A stretch of 64,000 bases of DNA, taken from positions 125,724-189,723 of the forward strand of contig NZ_JAGFNS010000016.1 in assembly GCF_017592555.1 (NCBI RefSeq), in the 5' to 3' direction. The stretch is from Actinoplanes flavus. GTDB lineage: Bacteria; Actinomycetota; Actinomycetes; Mycobacteriales; Micromonosporaceae. This document shows, piece by piece, positions 16,605 through 25,250 of this stretch (its first letter is position 1; every line of letters starts with the position of its first letter). Below the pieces are notes generated by a model. It saw only the letters and a program-made list of their open reading frames with translations, was not told where the DNA came from and made no database searches. A program made the translations under genes and the position numbers.

Positions 16605-17507
16605 ATGAGCATGAGCCCGCGTGTCACCGAGAACAGCGTCCGTACCCGGATGATGGGAAACCTGCAGCGCAGCCTCGGCCGGACCCACACGTCCATGGAG
16701 CAGATCTCCAGCGGCAAGCAGCTGCACCGGCCCTCGGACTCCCCGACCGGGGCGGTCACCGCACTCCAGTTGCGCGGCGAGGTGCGTGCGAACCAGAAGT
16801 ACTCCCTCAACGCCGACGACGCCTTCGGCCGCCTCGGCATGATGCAGGACAACCTGCAGTCGATGACCGGCCTGATGTCCCGGGTCCGCGACCTCGCCCT
16901 CGAAGGGACCAGCACGGGCGGCACCTCACCCGATGCGAACGCGGCCCGGGCCGCCGAGCTCGACCAGATCAAGGGCACGCTGCTCCAGATGGCGAACAGC
17001 AAGTACCTGGACCGGCCGGTCTTCGGCGGCGCCACCATGGGCGCCGAGGCCTATGACCCGTCCGGCACCTACGTCGGCGAGACGACCGTGCAGACGCTCC
17101 GGGCGGTCGGCCCGAACGCCAAGGTCCGGGTGGACCTGGGGGGTCCCGAGGTCTTCGGGGCCGAGGGTTCCCCGACCCAGCTCTTCGCCGTCCTGGACGA
17201 GATCTCGACGGCGCTCCGAGCGAATGACCACACCGCTATCACCGCCGGCCTGAACAATCTCGATCAAGCGTCTGACCTCGTGAAATCCACCCTTTCGGAG
17301 GTAGGTGCTCGATACAATCGGGTTACCCAGATGAAGCAGTCCGCCGAGGATCGCTTGATGTCCGTGTCGTCGCAGCTCTCCGATATCGAGGACATCGACC
17401 TGCCGAAGGCGATCATGGATTTGCAGCTTCAGCAGAACTCCTATCAGGCCGCCCTGGCCGCCACGGCCAAGGTGATCCAGCCCTCGCTCATCGATTTCCT
17501 GAGGTGA
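16605..17507 (+). CDS. flgL: FlgL, hook-associated protein 3
   Basis: Second junction protein, flagellin-like at both ends. The 300-aa product shows VTENSVRTRMMGNLQRSL near the start, ISSGKQLHRPSDSPTGAV, and a C-terminal DIDLPKAIMDLQLQQNSYQAAL. It follows flgK by 13 bp with GGGGAG before the ATG. Confidence 0.95.
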   Translation: MSMSPRVTENSVRTRMMGNLQRSLGRTHTSMEQISSGKQLHRPSDSPTGAVTALQLRGEVRANQKYSLNADDAFGRLGMMQDNLQSMTGLMSRVRDLALEGTSTGGTSPDANAARAAELDQIKGTLLQMANSKYLDRPVFGGATMGAEAYDPSGTYVGETTVQTLRAVGPNAKVRVDLGGPEVFGAEGSPTQLFAVLDEISTALRANDHTAITAGLNNLDQASDLVKSTLSEVGARYNRVTQMKQSAEDRLMSVSSQLSDIEDIDLPKAIMDLQLQQNSYQAALAATAKVIQPSLIDFLR

Positions 17508-17509
17508 CC

Positions 17510-17947
17510 ATGACTACCCGTACCGCATCCCGTCCGATTGAGGCGACAATGTCCGATCCGTCGATGGGGCTGCCGACCATCTCGATGGCAGCACCTATGC
17601 CCGGCTTCCCGGAACACCGGGAATTCGTCCTGGTGCGGCTGAACGACAACGGCCTGCTCTACGCGCTGACGTCCATCGAGAATCCCGACCTCCGCTTTCT
17701 CGTGGCCCCGCCGGAGCCGTTCTTCCCCGAGTACGCCCCGGAGATCGACAACTCGGTGTTCGCCATGCTGAACACCAAGGACCCGGACCGGCTGCTGCTG
17801 CTCACGGTCATCACCGCGGGGGAGAACGAGACCACGGCGAACCTGCTCGCCCCCATCGTGCTGGACCGCGACAGCATGCGGGCCATGCAGGTCGTGCTGA
17901 CCGGCTCGAACTACCCGGTTCGGGCGATCATGAACAAGACCTTCTAG
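17510..17947 (+). CDS. fliW: FliW, flagellar assembly factor and CsrA antagonist
   Basis: Binds flagellin or CsrA in exclusive fashion: when flagellin is exported, FliW is freed and blocks CsrA, relieving repression. The 145-aa product has a ~30-residue non-conserved N-terminus, then PGFPEHREFVLVRL, LRFLVAPPEPFFPEYAPEI and the C-terminal NLLAPIVLD, the FliW core. ATG 17510 is preferred over the overlapping GTG at 17504 because GAGG is placed for the ATG. It sits between flgL and csrA. Confidence 0.93.
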   Translation: MTTRTASRPIEATMSDPSMGLPTISMAAPMPGFPEHREFVLVRLNDNGLLYALTSIENPDLRFLVAPPEPFFPEYAPEIDNSVFAMLNTKDPDRLLLLTVITAGENETTANLLAPIVLDRDSMRAMQVVLTGSNYPVRAIMNKTF

Positions 17948-18030
17948 GCCTCGAAGTGCGGGCGCGGTCGCGTTTCCTCGCGGCCGCGCCTTTGCCATGC
18001 TGTCCGTTCCATGGATGGAGGAGGGCACCG

Positions 18031-18273
18031 ATGCTTGTGCTGACCCGGCGGGCCGGGGAGAGCGTCATGATCGGCGACGACGTCGTCATCACGGTTCTCG
18101 AAGCCCGTGGTGACGTCATCCGGCTGGGCATCCAGGCACCCCGCGACGTGCAGGTGCACCGCGAGGAGGTCTACCGCGAACTGCAGGAGGCCAACCAGGC
18201 GGCCGCCTCGCCCGACGAAGGCGCCGTCAAGGCGCTCGCCAAGATGTTCGAGAAGCCGGAATCGGCCGAGTGA
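18031..18273 (+). CDS. csrA: CsrA, post-transcriptional regulator
   Basis: Homodimeric RNA-binding protein that blocks translation at GGA-bearing hairpins. The 80-aa product begins MLVLTRRAGESVMIGDDVVI and continues IRLGIQAPRDVQVHREEVY, including the RNA-contact residues. A C-terminal extension of ~20 residues is rich in Ala/Glu. The ATG at 18031 follows GGAGG; an upstream in-frame start would add a non-conserved tail. csrA next to fliW is the Gram-positive and ancestral arrangement, and the probable target is fliC 3.6 kb away. Confidence 0.96.
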   Translation: MLVLTRRAGESVMIGDDVVITVLEARGDVIRLGIQAPRDVQVHREEVYRELQEANQAAASPDEGAVKALAKMFEKPESAE

Positions 18274-18284
18274 GGAACACCCGG

Positions 18285-18314
18285 AACGCCCGCCGCGACC
18301 ACGCGGCGGGCGTT
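18285..18314 (+). terminator. terminator after csrA
   Basis: A perfect 13-bp stem (18285-18297 with 18302-18314), loop ACCA, 11 bp past the csrA stop, closing the flgN-csrA operon and the flagellar region. Confidence 0.85.
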
Positions 18315-18432
18315 TCCGCGTCACCGGCCCTGCCGCTCCTGACCTGCACCGGTCGTTGACCCCGCTGAACAACGTCGGCCCCGCACTCTCATCTCGGCGG
18401 GAGAATCCCGTTCCTGGAACCTGGGAGCGACT

Positions 18433-19179
18433 GTGGGCGCAGAGCGCGAAGTGATCGATGGCGGTGCGGTCGGTACTGCCCGCGCGCTGAATCTGACGGT
18501 GGACGCGCACGTACACACCGGATTCGCGGCCGGCCGGGACGCCGTGGGTGTGGTGGTGTCGGCCGCCGACCAGGCCGGCCTGTCCACGATCACCTTCGCC
18601 GATCAGGCCGGACCGGACACCACCTGGCTTCCGGCGTACGCGGCCGCGGTCCGGCGGGCCCGGCACCGTACCGAGATTACCCTGCGGGTCGCGGTCGAGG
18701 TCGAGGTGGTCAGCGCGGACGGCTGGCTGGCCCTGCCGGCCGACCTCGCCCCGCTGGACGCCCTGTCGGTGGCGGTCTCCGGCCTTCCGATCGGCGACGA
18801 CGTGCTCAGCCCGCGCGAGGTCCGCACCCGGATGGACGATGGGCTGCTGCTCCCCGGTCAGGTGGCCGAGCTGCTGGTCGCGGCGGTCGTGAAGGGCATG
18901 GAGCGGGCCTCCCGGTACGTTCCCGCGCAGCTGGCCCGGCCGCTGGCCCTGCTCGGGCAGGCCGGCCTCGACGACTCCGTGATCACGCCGGCGCTGGTCG
19001 GTGAGCTGGCCACCGCCTGCCGGGCCACCGGCACCGTCGTGGAGGTCAGCGAGGCATGGCGCAGCCCGTCCTCCCGGGTGGTGCAGATGCTCCTGGACGC
19101 CGCCGTGCCGGTGGTGCCGGCCAGCGACGCCCGGTACGCCGCCGAAGTGGGCCGCTGGCAATACCTGCGCCGCGTGTGA
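18433..19179 (+). CDS. PHP-domain protein with incomplete metal site
   Basis: 248 aa resembling the PHP phosphoesterase fold: VDAHVHTG supplies the first His-x-His motif, and AVEVEVV matches the GxExE strand. Two other ligand motifs appear altered: the TDH-like position reads FADQAG, and the closing SDAH-like motif reads ASDARYAAEVG. Activity is therefore uncertain. The GTG start is at 18433. The gene stands alone after the flagellar terminator. PHP proteins act on histidinol phosphate, DNA or nucleotides; the substrate here cannot be told. Confidence 0.6.
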   Translation: MGAEREVIDGGAVGTARALNLTVDAHVHTGFAAGRDAVGVVVSAADQAGLSTITFADQAGPDTTWLPAYAAAVRRARHRTEITLRVAVEVEVVSADGWLALPADLAPLDALSVAVSGLPIGDDVLSPREVRTRMDDGLLLPGQVAELLVAAVVKGMERASRYVPAQLARPLALLGQAGLDDSVITPALVGELATACRATGTVVEVSEAWRSPSSRVVQMLLDAAVPVVPASDARYAAEVGRWQYLRRV

Positions 19180-19267
19180 GCGCGACGAGGAACCGCCAAA
19201 CTGAACACGATTCGCACTCGTCTACGTACTCTCTGTGATACCAGCACTTCAGCATGGGAGAGTTGCG

Positions 19268-19999
19268 ATGAGCATGGTTCAGCAGGCTATCGAGGTGAGC
19301 GCACCGGTCCACACGGTGTACGAGCAGCTCGCGGCGTTCGAGAACTACCCGCGTTTCATGACCGGCGTACGTCAGGTGACCTCGCTGGGGTCCGACCAGA
19401 CCCACTGGATCATGGATGTGGACGGTAAGCGCCGCGAGTTCGACGCCCAGATCATCGAGCGGTCGCCGGACGAACGGGTCTCCTGGTCCACCATGGAGGG
19501 CCCGCTGCTCGCCGAGACCATCACGGTGCGCCCGATGGGAGAGGCCAAGACGCAGATCATCGCCCAGTTGGAGGCTGACATCGCCTTCCTCATGCCGAGT
19601 GACCGGCACGGGCAGGAGTCGCTGAACCGGCGCCTCAAGGACGACCTGACCACCTTCAAGGGCCTGGTGGAAAGCGGTGTGCTCGGCGGTCGCGCGATCC
19701 CGCCGAGCGGCGCCAGCAGCAAGCGGATGGCCGCCCACTCGCACACCCTGCTGCCCGGCGTCAGCGCCGACCCGGCCACCCCGGCCACGGTCGCCGCCCG
19801 CATCCGCAACCGCAACGCCGCCGCCGCCGCCGCTGCTGCCGCTACCGCCGCTGCCGCTGCCGCGAAAGCGGGCACCGGCACCACGGCCCCGACTGGCGCC
19901 GACCCGGCCGGCATCGCCGGATCCGCCCGCATGGGCGGCCGCACCGCCCAGAGCGACATGTGGGGCACCGGCATGATCAACGAAGAGGAACGCGGCTAG
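19268..19999 (+). CDS. SRPBCC/polyketide-cyclase-like protein with Ala-rich tail
   Basis: 243 aa. Residues 1-~145 form a START/Coq10-like hydrophobic-ligand domain: VSAPVHTVYEQLAAFENYPRF and RSPDERVSWSTMEGP are typical. The remainder is low-complexity, with a run of Ala encoded by GCC/GCT repeats near 19815-19865, and ends GTGMINEEERG. ATG 19268 has GGGAGAG upstream and matches the domain boundary. The ligand is unknown; similar proteins often accompany membrane or stress genes in actinomycetes. Confidence 0.75.
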   Translation: MSMVQQAIEVSAPVHTVYEQLAAFENYPRFMTGVRQVTSLGSDQTHWIMDVDGKRREFDAQIIERSPDERVSWSTMEGPLLAETITVRPMGEAKTQIIAQLEADIAFLMPSDRHGQESLNRRLKDDLTTFKGLVESGVLGGRAIPPSGASSKRMAAHSHTLLPGVSADPATPATVAARIRNRNAAAAAAAAATAAAAAAKAGTGTTAPTGADPAGIAGSARMGGRTAQSDMWGTGMINEEERG

Positions 20000-20016
20000 G
20001 GATTCCCGGCCCGCGC

Positions 20017-20045
20017 GGCCCGGAGACGCTCAGCGTCTCCGGGCC
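20017..20045 (+). terminator. terminator after the SRPBCC gene
   Basis: 14-bp arms 20017-20030 and 20032-20045 are perfectly complementary (the apical pairs will open to a loop), followed by TTCCCTTT. It lies 18 bp past the stop codon. Confidence 0.85.
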
Positions 20046-20174
20046 TTCCCTTTCCCGAATCTTGTGGTCCAGGTCCGCGCGCCTCTCACCCCCTTTCCCG
20101 GTACGCGCGACCCCGCCCCGCCTTACTGCGACCGTCCCGTCCGTGCCGCGCGCGCTCGGCGGGTGGTCCCGCCC

Positions 20175-20206
20175 GTGCCGCGCCCGCCGGGCTCAGATCG
20201 GTGCTC
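20175..20206. repeat. 32-bp dispersed intergenic element, copy 1
   Basis: Differs at one base from 51452-51483. Both copies lie in gene-free DNA next to other repeats and are followed by CCGGCACAC, after an 8-bp length difference. Confidence 0.75.
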
Positions 20207-20257
20207 ACGCAGGCCGGCACACAGGCCCCTCACCCACCTGCCGCCGCTCCCGCCCCT

Positions 20258-20622
20258 GCCGCCGGTCCTGCTCGACGGGTAGGTCACCGTCTCGCTTCGC
20301 AGGCGCCCGGTTTGCCTGCTCCCGGTCTCTGCCGCCGGTCCGGTCCGGCCCTGGGTCACCGTCTCGCTTCGCAGGCGCCCGGATCGCCTGCTCCCGGCCT
20401 TTGCCGCCGGTCTTGCTCGACGGGTTGGTCACCGTCTCGCTTCGCAGGCGCCCGGCTTGCCTACTCCCGGCCTTTGCCGCCGGTCCTGCTCGACGGGTTG
20501 GTCACCGTCTCGCTTCCCAGGCACCCCGCTCGCCCACTCCCGGTCTCTGCCGCCGGTCCCGCCCCACCGGCTGGTCACCGCCTTGCTTCCCAGGCACCCG
20601 GCCTGCCCACCCCCCGGCCGTT
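20258..20622. repeat. tandem array A, five units of 72-73 bp
   Basis: Units start at 20258, 20331, 20403, 20476 and 20549. Each begins GCCGCCGGTC and contains GGTCACCG followed by a CTTCGCAGGCGCCC-like block; the last two units drift. Long open frames across it are by-products of the period and are not believed. Together with array B this fills the ~1.5 kb between 20000 and 21539, where I see no gene. Confidence 0.9.
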
Positions 20623-20725
20623 GCGCCAGGCGCGGTGGGCGCGGGGCCACGGTCGGTCGGCGCCACAGCCGACGGTGCGCCAGGCCGTGCATCACCCGCC
20701 ACCCACCAGCCCCACCCACCAGGCG

Positions 20726-21436
20726 CGACCTTGGACGCCCCACCACCCAAAACGGTGGTCAATCGTCCAAGATCGACGCTTCGCCAGGCGCGAGCGGCAT
20801 GCTGCAGGACTCCGCCCACCAGACCGCGCGATCTTGAACGCCTTGCCACCCGAAACGGTGGTGAAACGTCCAAGATTGACGTGCTGCCGTGCGCGAGTGG
20901 TGTGTTGCGCGCCCCTATCGACCACGCCACGCGATCTTGGGTGCTTTGCCGCCCGAAACGGTGGTCAATCGTCCAAGATTGACGGGCTCTCGGGCGCGTG
21001 TGACGGGCTGTCGGGCGCGAGTGGTGTGCTGCGCGTCCGCACCCGCCAGGCCACGCGATCTTGGGTGCTTTGCCGCCGGAAGTGGTGGTGAAACGTCCAA
21101 GATTGATGGGCTGTCGGGCGCGTGTGACGGGCTGTCGGGCGCGAGTGGTGTGCTGCGCGCCTTCACCCGCCAGGCCGCGCGATCTTGGGTGCTTTGCCAC
21201 CCGAGACGGTGGTGAAACGTCCGAGAATGACGCGCTGCCAGGCGCGAGCGGCATGCTGCAGGACTCCACTCACCAGGCCGCGCGATCTTGAACGCCTTGC
21301 CACCGGAAGCGGTGGTGAAACGTCCAAGATTGACGGGCTGTCGGGCGCGAGTGGTGTGCTGCGCGTGCGCACCTGCTGGGATGCGCGATCTTGGGTGGTC
21401 TGCCACCGGGAGCGGTGGTCAATCGTCCAAGATTGA
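20726..21436. repeat. tandem array B, seven hairpin-forming units
   Basis: Units begin at 20726, 20829, 20932, 21056, 21180, 21283 and 21386, so the spacings are 103, 103, 124, 124, 103, 103. The longer units carry an extra 21-bp copy of ACGGGCTGTCGGGCGCG. Each unit contains an imperfect ~46-nt dyad, CGATCTTG...CCACC / GGTGGT...CGTCCAAGAT, with a short loop. The left arm varies and the right arm (CGTCCAAGAT) is nearly constant. It looks like a REP- or PIM-type palindromic element amplified in tandem; no associated transposase gene is in the window. Confidence 0.9.
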
Positions 21437-21539
21437 GGGGTTTAGCGGGTGCGTTCGTGTGGGCGGCCGAAGGGGCAACGCTGCCGCGACCAACCGCCGG
21501 CTCGGCCGGCGGGCGCGGCACGGGTGGGCGGGAAGGTGT

Positions 21540-22979
21540 CTAGAGTGCCGGCGCCGCTTCCAGGGTGACCAGCAGCCGGGCGCCGCGTGGTTCGGCGTGT
21601 TCGTAGCGGACCGAACCGCCGTTCGCCTCGGCCAGGTGCCGGACGATGAAGAGGCCGAGCCCGGCGCCTTTGATGAACCGGCCGAACAGGTTGGGCAGTA
21701 CGTCCTCCGGGATGCCGGCGCCGCTGTCCTGCACGATCAGGCACAACGTTCCACCCGGCTCCCGTTCGGCCCGGATGTGGATGGGTGGCGCCCCGTGGGC
21801 GAGGGCGTTCTTCAGCAGGTTCTCCACGATGACGGTGAGGTGCCCGCGGTCGGCCAGTGCGGCCAGGTCCTCGTCGATGGTGATTTCCACGTCGCTGGAG
21901 CCGGCTACCGACGCGCTGACCGTTTCGACGACCTCGAGCAGCGGGACCGGTACCCGGCGGGCGGTGACCGCGCCGGTGTCCAGCCGGAACAGCAGCTGCA
22001 GGTCGTTCATCATCTTGATCAGCCGCCGGGTGTTCTTGTCGATCTTGGTGGCCAGTTCCAGCCGGATGTCTTCCGGCAGGTCGGCCCAGTCGGCGCAGAG
22101 CAGATCGGCGAGGCTCGCGATGCTGCTGATCGGCTGCGCCACGTCGTGGGTCAGCATCGAGGTGAGGTCGTTCTTGAAGGCCAGGGCGGCGGCCAGTTCG
22201 GCGTTGCCGCGTTCCAGGTCGGCGGCGTGCCGGGTGAGTTTCTCCTCGGCCTGCTTGCGTTCGGCGATGTCGACGTAGGTGGCGACGTAACCGCGGGTCG
22301 CGCCGGCCGCGTCGGGGATGGCGGCCATGGTGGCGAGCACCGGTACGTCGGTGCCGTCGGCGCGGGGCAGCAGCCAGTCGCCGCCGGTGCCGGGAGGGGG
22401 GAGCGGCGGCGATTCCGGCAGGGTGTCACCGTGTCCGGTGAGTTCCCGCCAGCGCCGGTTCACGTCGATCACGTGGTAGTTGGCGTCCAGCACCATGACC
22501 GCCTCGTTCATCGACTGGAGCAGCGTCTGCGCGAAGTCCTGCCGTTCATGCAGTTCGTCGAGCAGGCGCCGCTGGCGCCGGACGGCGTGGTAGATGCGTA
22601 CGCGGTAGGCGAGAAGGGCCAGCAGGGTGAGCGCCACGAGGATCCCGGCGACGCCCACCGCGGCGGCGCCCGGGTCGATCTCCAGTCGCCCGGCGAGGGT
22701 GTTGCCGCCCAGGCCGGCCGCGACCAGGGCGAACGGCGCCGCCGTGCGGGCACGGAAACGGCCCGTCCCCCCATCGGGAACGGGCGTCACCTGGAGCACT
22801 AGGGCGATCCCAGCCGGGATCAGGGCGGCCGCCGGAGCGCCCTCGAGGCCCTCCGGCGGATCGCCCACATCGCATGTGTGCAGCGCGCCGGAGACGGCGA
22901 CCATCACTCCGGCGCATCCGGCAGTCAGCTGGGACAGCCTGCCCACGCCGCGCGCCGCGATACGCACAAATACCCCCAA
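21540..22979 (-). CDS. membrane PAS sensor histidine kinase
   Basis: 479 aa. The N-terminal ~130 residues hold several hydrophobic helices (the last is VAGILVALTLLALLAYRV). A PAS domain at ~150-250 follows (MNEAVMVLDANYHVIDVNRRW) with a PAC-like YVATYVDIAERKQAE. The phospho-acceptor region reads LTSMLTHDVAQPISSIASL, with His in HDVAQP. The ATPase has the N-box VENLLKNALAHGA, DSGAGIPEDVL and GLGLFIVRHL. The start is uncertain: TTG 22979 or GTG 22967, the latter with GGGGG before it. No response regulator adjoins it; the orphan receiver at 24855 is a possible partner. Confidence 0.9.
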   Translation of the reverse strand: MGVFVRIAARGVGRLSQLTAGCAGVMVAVSGALHTCDVGDPPEGLEGAPAAALIPAGIALVLQVTPVPDGGTGRFRARTAAPFALVAAGLGGNTLAGRLEIDPGAAAVGVAGILVALTLLALLAYRVRIYHAVRRQRRLLDELHERQDFAQTLLQSMNEAVMVLDANYHVIDVNRRWRELTGHGDTLPESPPLPPPGTGGDWLLPRADGTDVPVLATMAAIPDAAGATRGYVATYVDIAERKQAEEKLTRHAADLERGNAELAAALAFKNDLTSMLTHDVAQPISSIASLADLLCADWADLPEDIRLELATKIDKNTRRLIKMMNDLQLLFRLDTGAVTARRVPVPLLEVVETVSASVAGSSDVEITIDEDLAALADRGHLTVIVENLLKNALAHGAPPIHIRAEREPGGTLCLIVQDSGAGIPEDVLPNLFGRFIKGAGLGLFIVRHLAEANGGSVRYEHAEPRGARLLVTLEAAPAL

Positions 22980-23022
22980 TACGTGAGGGAAAGAGCATAA
23001 CGCGGGCTACCCCGTCGAGCGG

Positions 23023-23235
23023 TTACCTACCGGCCCACTCGAAGCCTTCCTCCACGCGGATCTTGCTGGCGACGCGGGTGATGTCGGCCTTGTGCCGGTT
23101 GGCGTGATGTCCACAGAACGCCAGGTCTCCACCGCTGGTCAGGACGACCTCCAGCTTGGCGGCCGAACCGCAGCGGTCGCAGCGCTCGGTCAGCTCGCCG
23201 ACGGTGTCGATCGCGGGCGACAGCAGAGTGTTCAT
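23023..23235 (-). CDS. small cysteine-pair protein of actinobacterial type (DUF7455-like)
   Basis: 70 aa with one putative zinc site made of CDRCGSAA and the FCGHHANRH block (Cys and His ligands), in a thin beta-rich domain. ATG 23235 is preceded by AAGGAGAG at the right distance; the longer open frame upstream is not needed. Proteins of this family are widespread next to core actinobacterial genes, but I know of no assigned function. It is divergent from the subtilase gene. Confidence 0.75.
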   Translation of the reverse strand: MNTLLSPAIDTVGELTERCDRCGSAAKLEVVLTSGGDLAFCGHHANRHKADITRVASKIRVEEGFEWAGR

Positions 23236-23490
23236 ATCGCTCTCCTTGCTTCGGTGGCGGTGCAGCGGTCCCGACAGGGAGAAGTTCGGCCCGCCGCACG
23301 GCCGACTTAGCGGTTCGCCGTGTGACACGTCCGATCGGAACGTTCTCTCATCCCCGCAACCCGGGCACAACCCGGCGAATACCTGGGACGCACTCATCCC
23401 TCTCCACCATTTCCCTCAGCTGCTTTCGGCATTCCCCCCGGGCCGGAACTTCATCGACCTGTGCTGACGACCGAGAGGGACACCCACTTC

Positions 23491-24735
23491 ATGTTCGGTA
23501 ACGACGCCCGCCTGGCCATCCGACTGACCGTTGCCGCGAGCGCCGCCACCGCAGTCGTCTGGGGCCTGACCGGACCGGCCGCCGCCGCTCCGGCCGCGCC
23601 CGCGGTCGGCACCATCGCCGGGGCCGGCGTGGAGGGCGCCATCCCGGGCAGCTACATCGTCGTCATGAAGGCCGGCGCCCGGGCGGCCGCCCGGGACGCC
23701 GCCGCACACGAGCTGACCCAGCGGTACGGCGGCCGGGTCGAGGGCGACTACCTCGCCTCGGTCCGCGGCTTCCACCTGCGGGCCACCGTCGACGAGGCCC
23801 GGCGCCTGGCCGCCGACCCGTCCGTCGAGTTCGTCGAGCAGGACGCCGAGATCAGCACCGCGGGCCGCACCGCGACCGCGCGCACCCAGTCCGGCAAGGC
23901 GACGGCCTGGGGCCTGGACCGGCTCGACCAGCGGAAACTGCCGTTGTCGAAGAGCTACACCTACAAGTCGGCCGGGAAGGTCACCGCGTACGTGATCGAC
24001 ACCGGCGTCCGCGTCTCGCACAAGCAGTTCGGCGGCCGGGCGAGCAACGGCTGGGACTTCGTCGGCAAGGACAAGGTCGCGAACGACTGCAACGGCCACG
24101 GCACGCACGTCGCCGGCACGATCGGCGGCGCCACGTACGGCGTCGCCAAGGACGTCAAGCTGGTCGCGCTCAAGGTGCTCGGCTGCGACGGCTCCGGCTC
24201 GTACGCCGACTTCATCGCGGCCGTCGACTGGGTGACCGAGAACGCGCAGCTGCCGGCCGTGGCCAACATGAGCCTCGGCGGCCCGCTGAGCAAGGCGCTG
24301 GACACGGCGGTCAAGCGCTCCATCGACCGCGGCGTGACCTACGCGATCGCCGGTGGCAACGATGGCAAGAACGCCTGCCAGGCCTCCCCGGCCGCCACCC
24401 CGGAGGCGATCACGGTCGGCGCCGTGGACAGCCGTGACGCCCGCGCCTCGTTCTCCAACTACGGCACCTGCCTGGACCTCTTCGCGCCGGGCGTGAACAT
24501 CACGTCGGCCGGCAAGGCGTCCGACACCAACGTCGCGACGATGAGCGGCACCTCGATGGCGGCGCCGCACGTGGCCGGCGCGGCCGCCCTGGTGCTCGGC
24601 GCCCACCCGGAGTGGGCGCCCCGCCAGGTCCGCGACGACCTGGTCCGCTACTCCGGAAAGAACCTGGTCCGCAACCAGGGCAAGGGTTCGCCGAACCGCC
24701 TGCTCTACACCGGCCACCTGAACACCGCCCGCTGA
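23491..24735 (+). CDS. secreted subtilisin-like serine protease (S8)
   Basis: 414-aa pre-pro-protease from ATG 23491. Residues ~1-35 form a signal peptide (ARLAIRLTVAASAATAVVWG, ending near AAAAPAAPA). Residues ~45-130 are an I9 inhibitor propeptide (GSYIVVMKAGA, VEFVEQDAE). The catalytic triad is Asp170 in VIDTG, His203 in NGHGTHVAG and Ser355 in GTSMAAPHVAG, with oxyanion Asn in the AGGNDGKNAC region. It belongs to the proteinase-K-like group. A terminator follows. It likely scavenges protein outside the cell. Confidence 0.96.
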   Translation: MFGNDARLAIRLTVAASAATAVVWGLTGPAAAAPAAPAVGTIAGAGVEGAIPGSYIVVMKAGARAAARDAAAHELTQRYGGRVEGDYLASVRGFHLRATVDEARRLAADPSVEFVEQDAEISTAGRTATARTQSGKATAWGLDRLDQRKLPLSKSYTYKSAGKVTAYVIDTGVRVSHKQFGGRASNGWDFVGKDKVANDCNGHGTHVAGTIGGATYGVAKDVKLVALKVLGCDGSGSYADFIAAVDWVTENAQLPAVANMSLGGPLSKALDTAVKRSIDRGVTYAIAGGNDGKNACQASPAATPEAITVGAVDSRDARASFSNYGTCLDLFAPGVNITSAGKASDTNVATMSGTSMAAPHVAGAAALVLGAHPEWAPRQVRDDLVRYSGKNLVRNQGKGSPNRLLYTGHLNTAR

Positions 24736-24750
24736 CCGGGCGCTGCCCCG

Positions 24751-24787
24751 AACGCCGCGCGACGCCTCCGGTGCGTCGCGCGGCGTT
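24751..24787 (+). terminator. terminator after the subtilase gene
   Basis: Perfect 15-bp stem (24751-24765 with 24773-24787), 7-nt loop, followed by CGTTTT. Confidence 0.92.
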
Positions 24788-24854
24788 CGTTTTCCCAGAC
24801 ACCGGGCCCCGGGGCGATTAGCGTTGGGAGCGACCCCAGCCCGAGGAGGATCCG

Positions 24855-25250
24855 ATGCCCGAGGCGCCGGTCGCCGAGCAGCCGACAGTGCTGGTCGTCG
24901 ACGACGAGGAGGATCTGCGCGACATCATGCAGCGCATGCTGGAACGGCGTGGCTCCTACGCGACACTGGCGGCCGGTGATCCGGACGAGGCCATCGCGAT
25001 CTGCCGGGAGCACCCCAGCGAGATCGACGTGCTGATCACCGACCTCACCCTGCCCGGCGTGTCCGGCGGGGAGCTGGCCAAGACCATCCGCGACCTGCGC
25101 CCCGGCATCGGCGTGGTGTTCGTCTCCGGGCTGCCCAAGGACATCGCGGTCGGCAAGGGGGAGATCGACGAGGGCGACGTGCTGGTGAAGAAGCCGTTCA
25201 CCGCCGACCCCCTGCTCGAGGCGGTCCGCGAGGCGCTGCGGAAGGACTAG
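24855..25250 (+). CDS. stand-alone response-regulator receiver
   Basis: 131 aa made of one CheY-like receiver and no output domain. The acidic pocket is VVDDEEDL, the phospho-acceptor is Asp63 in VLITDLTLPG, and the Lys of VKKPF closes the site. ATG 24855 has GAGGAGGA upstream. It is likely a phosphorelay intermediate or the partner of a hybrid or orphan kinase such as the one at 21540-22979. The stop overlaps that of the convergent methyltransferase gene. Confidence 0.92.
   Translation: MPEAPVAEQPTVLVVDDEEDLRDIMQRMLERRGSYATLAAGDPDEAIAICREHPSEIDVLITDLTLPGVSGGELAKTIRDLRPGIGVVFVSGLPKDIAVGKGEIDEGDVLVKKPFTADPLLEAVREALRKD

Noticed and set aside
20201..21300. Long open frames on both strands across 20.0-21.4 kb, with repeated peptides
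   Set aside because: They follow the period of the tandem arrays, occur in several frames at once, and have no start signal or family match.
20726..21436. CRISPR array
   Set aside because: Units are contiguous 103-124-bp repeats with internal dyads, not short repeats with unique spacers, and no cas gene is near.
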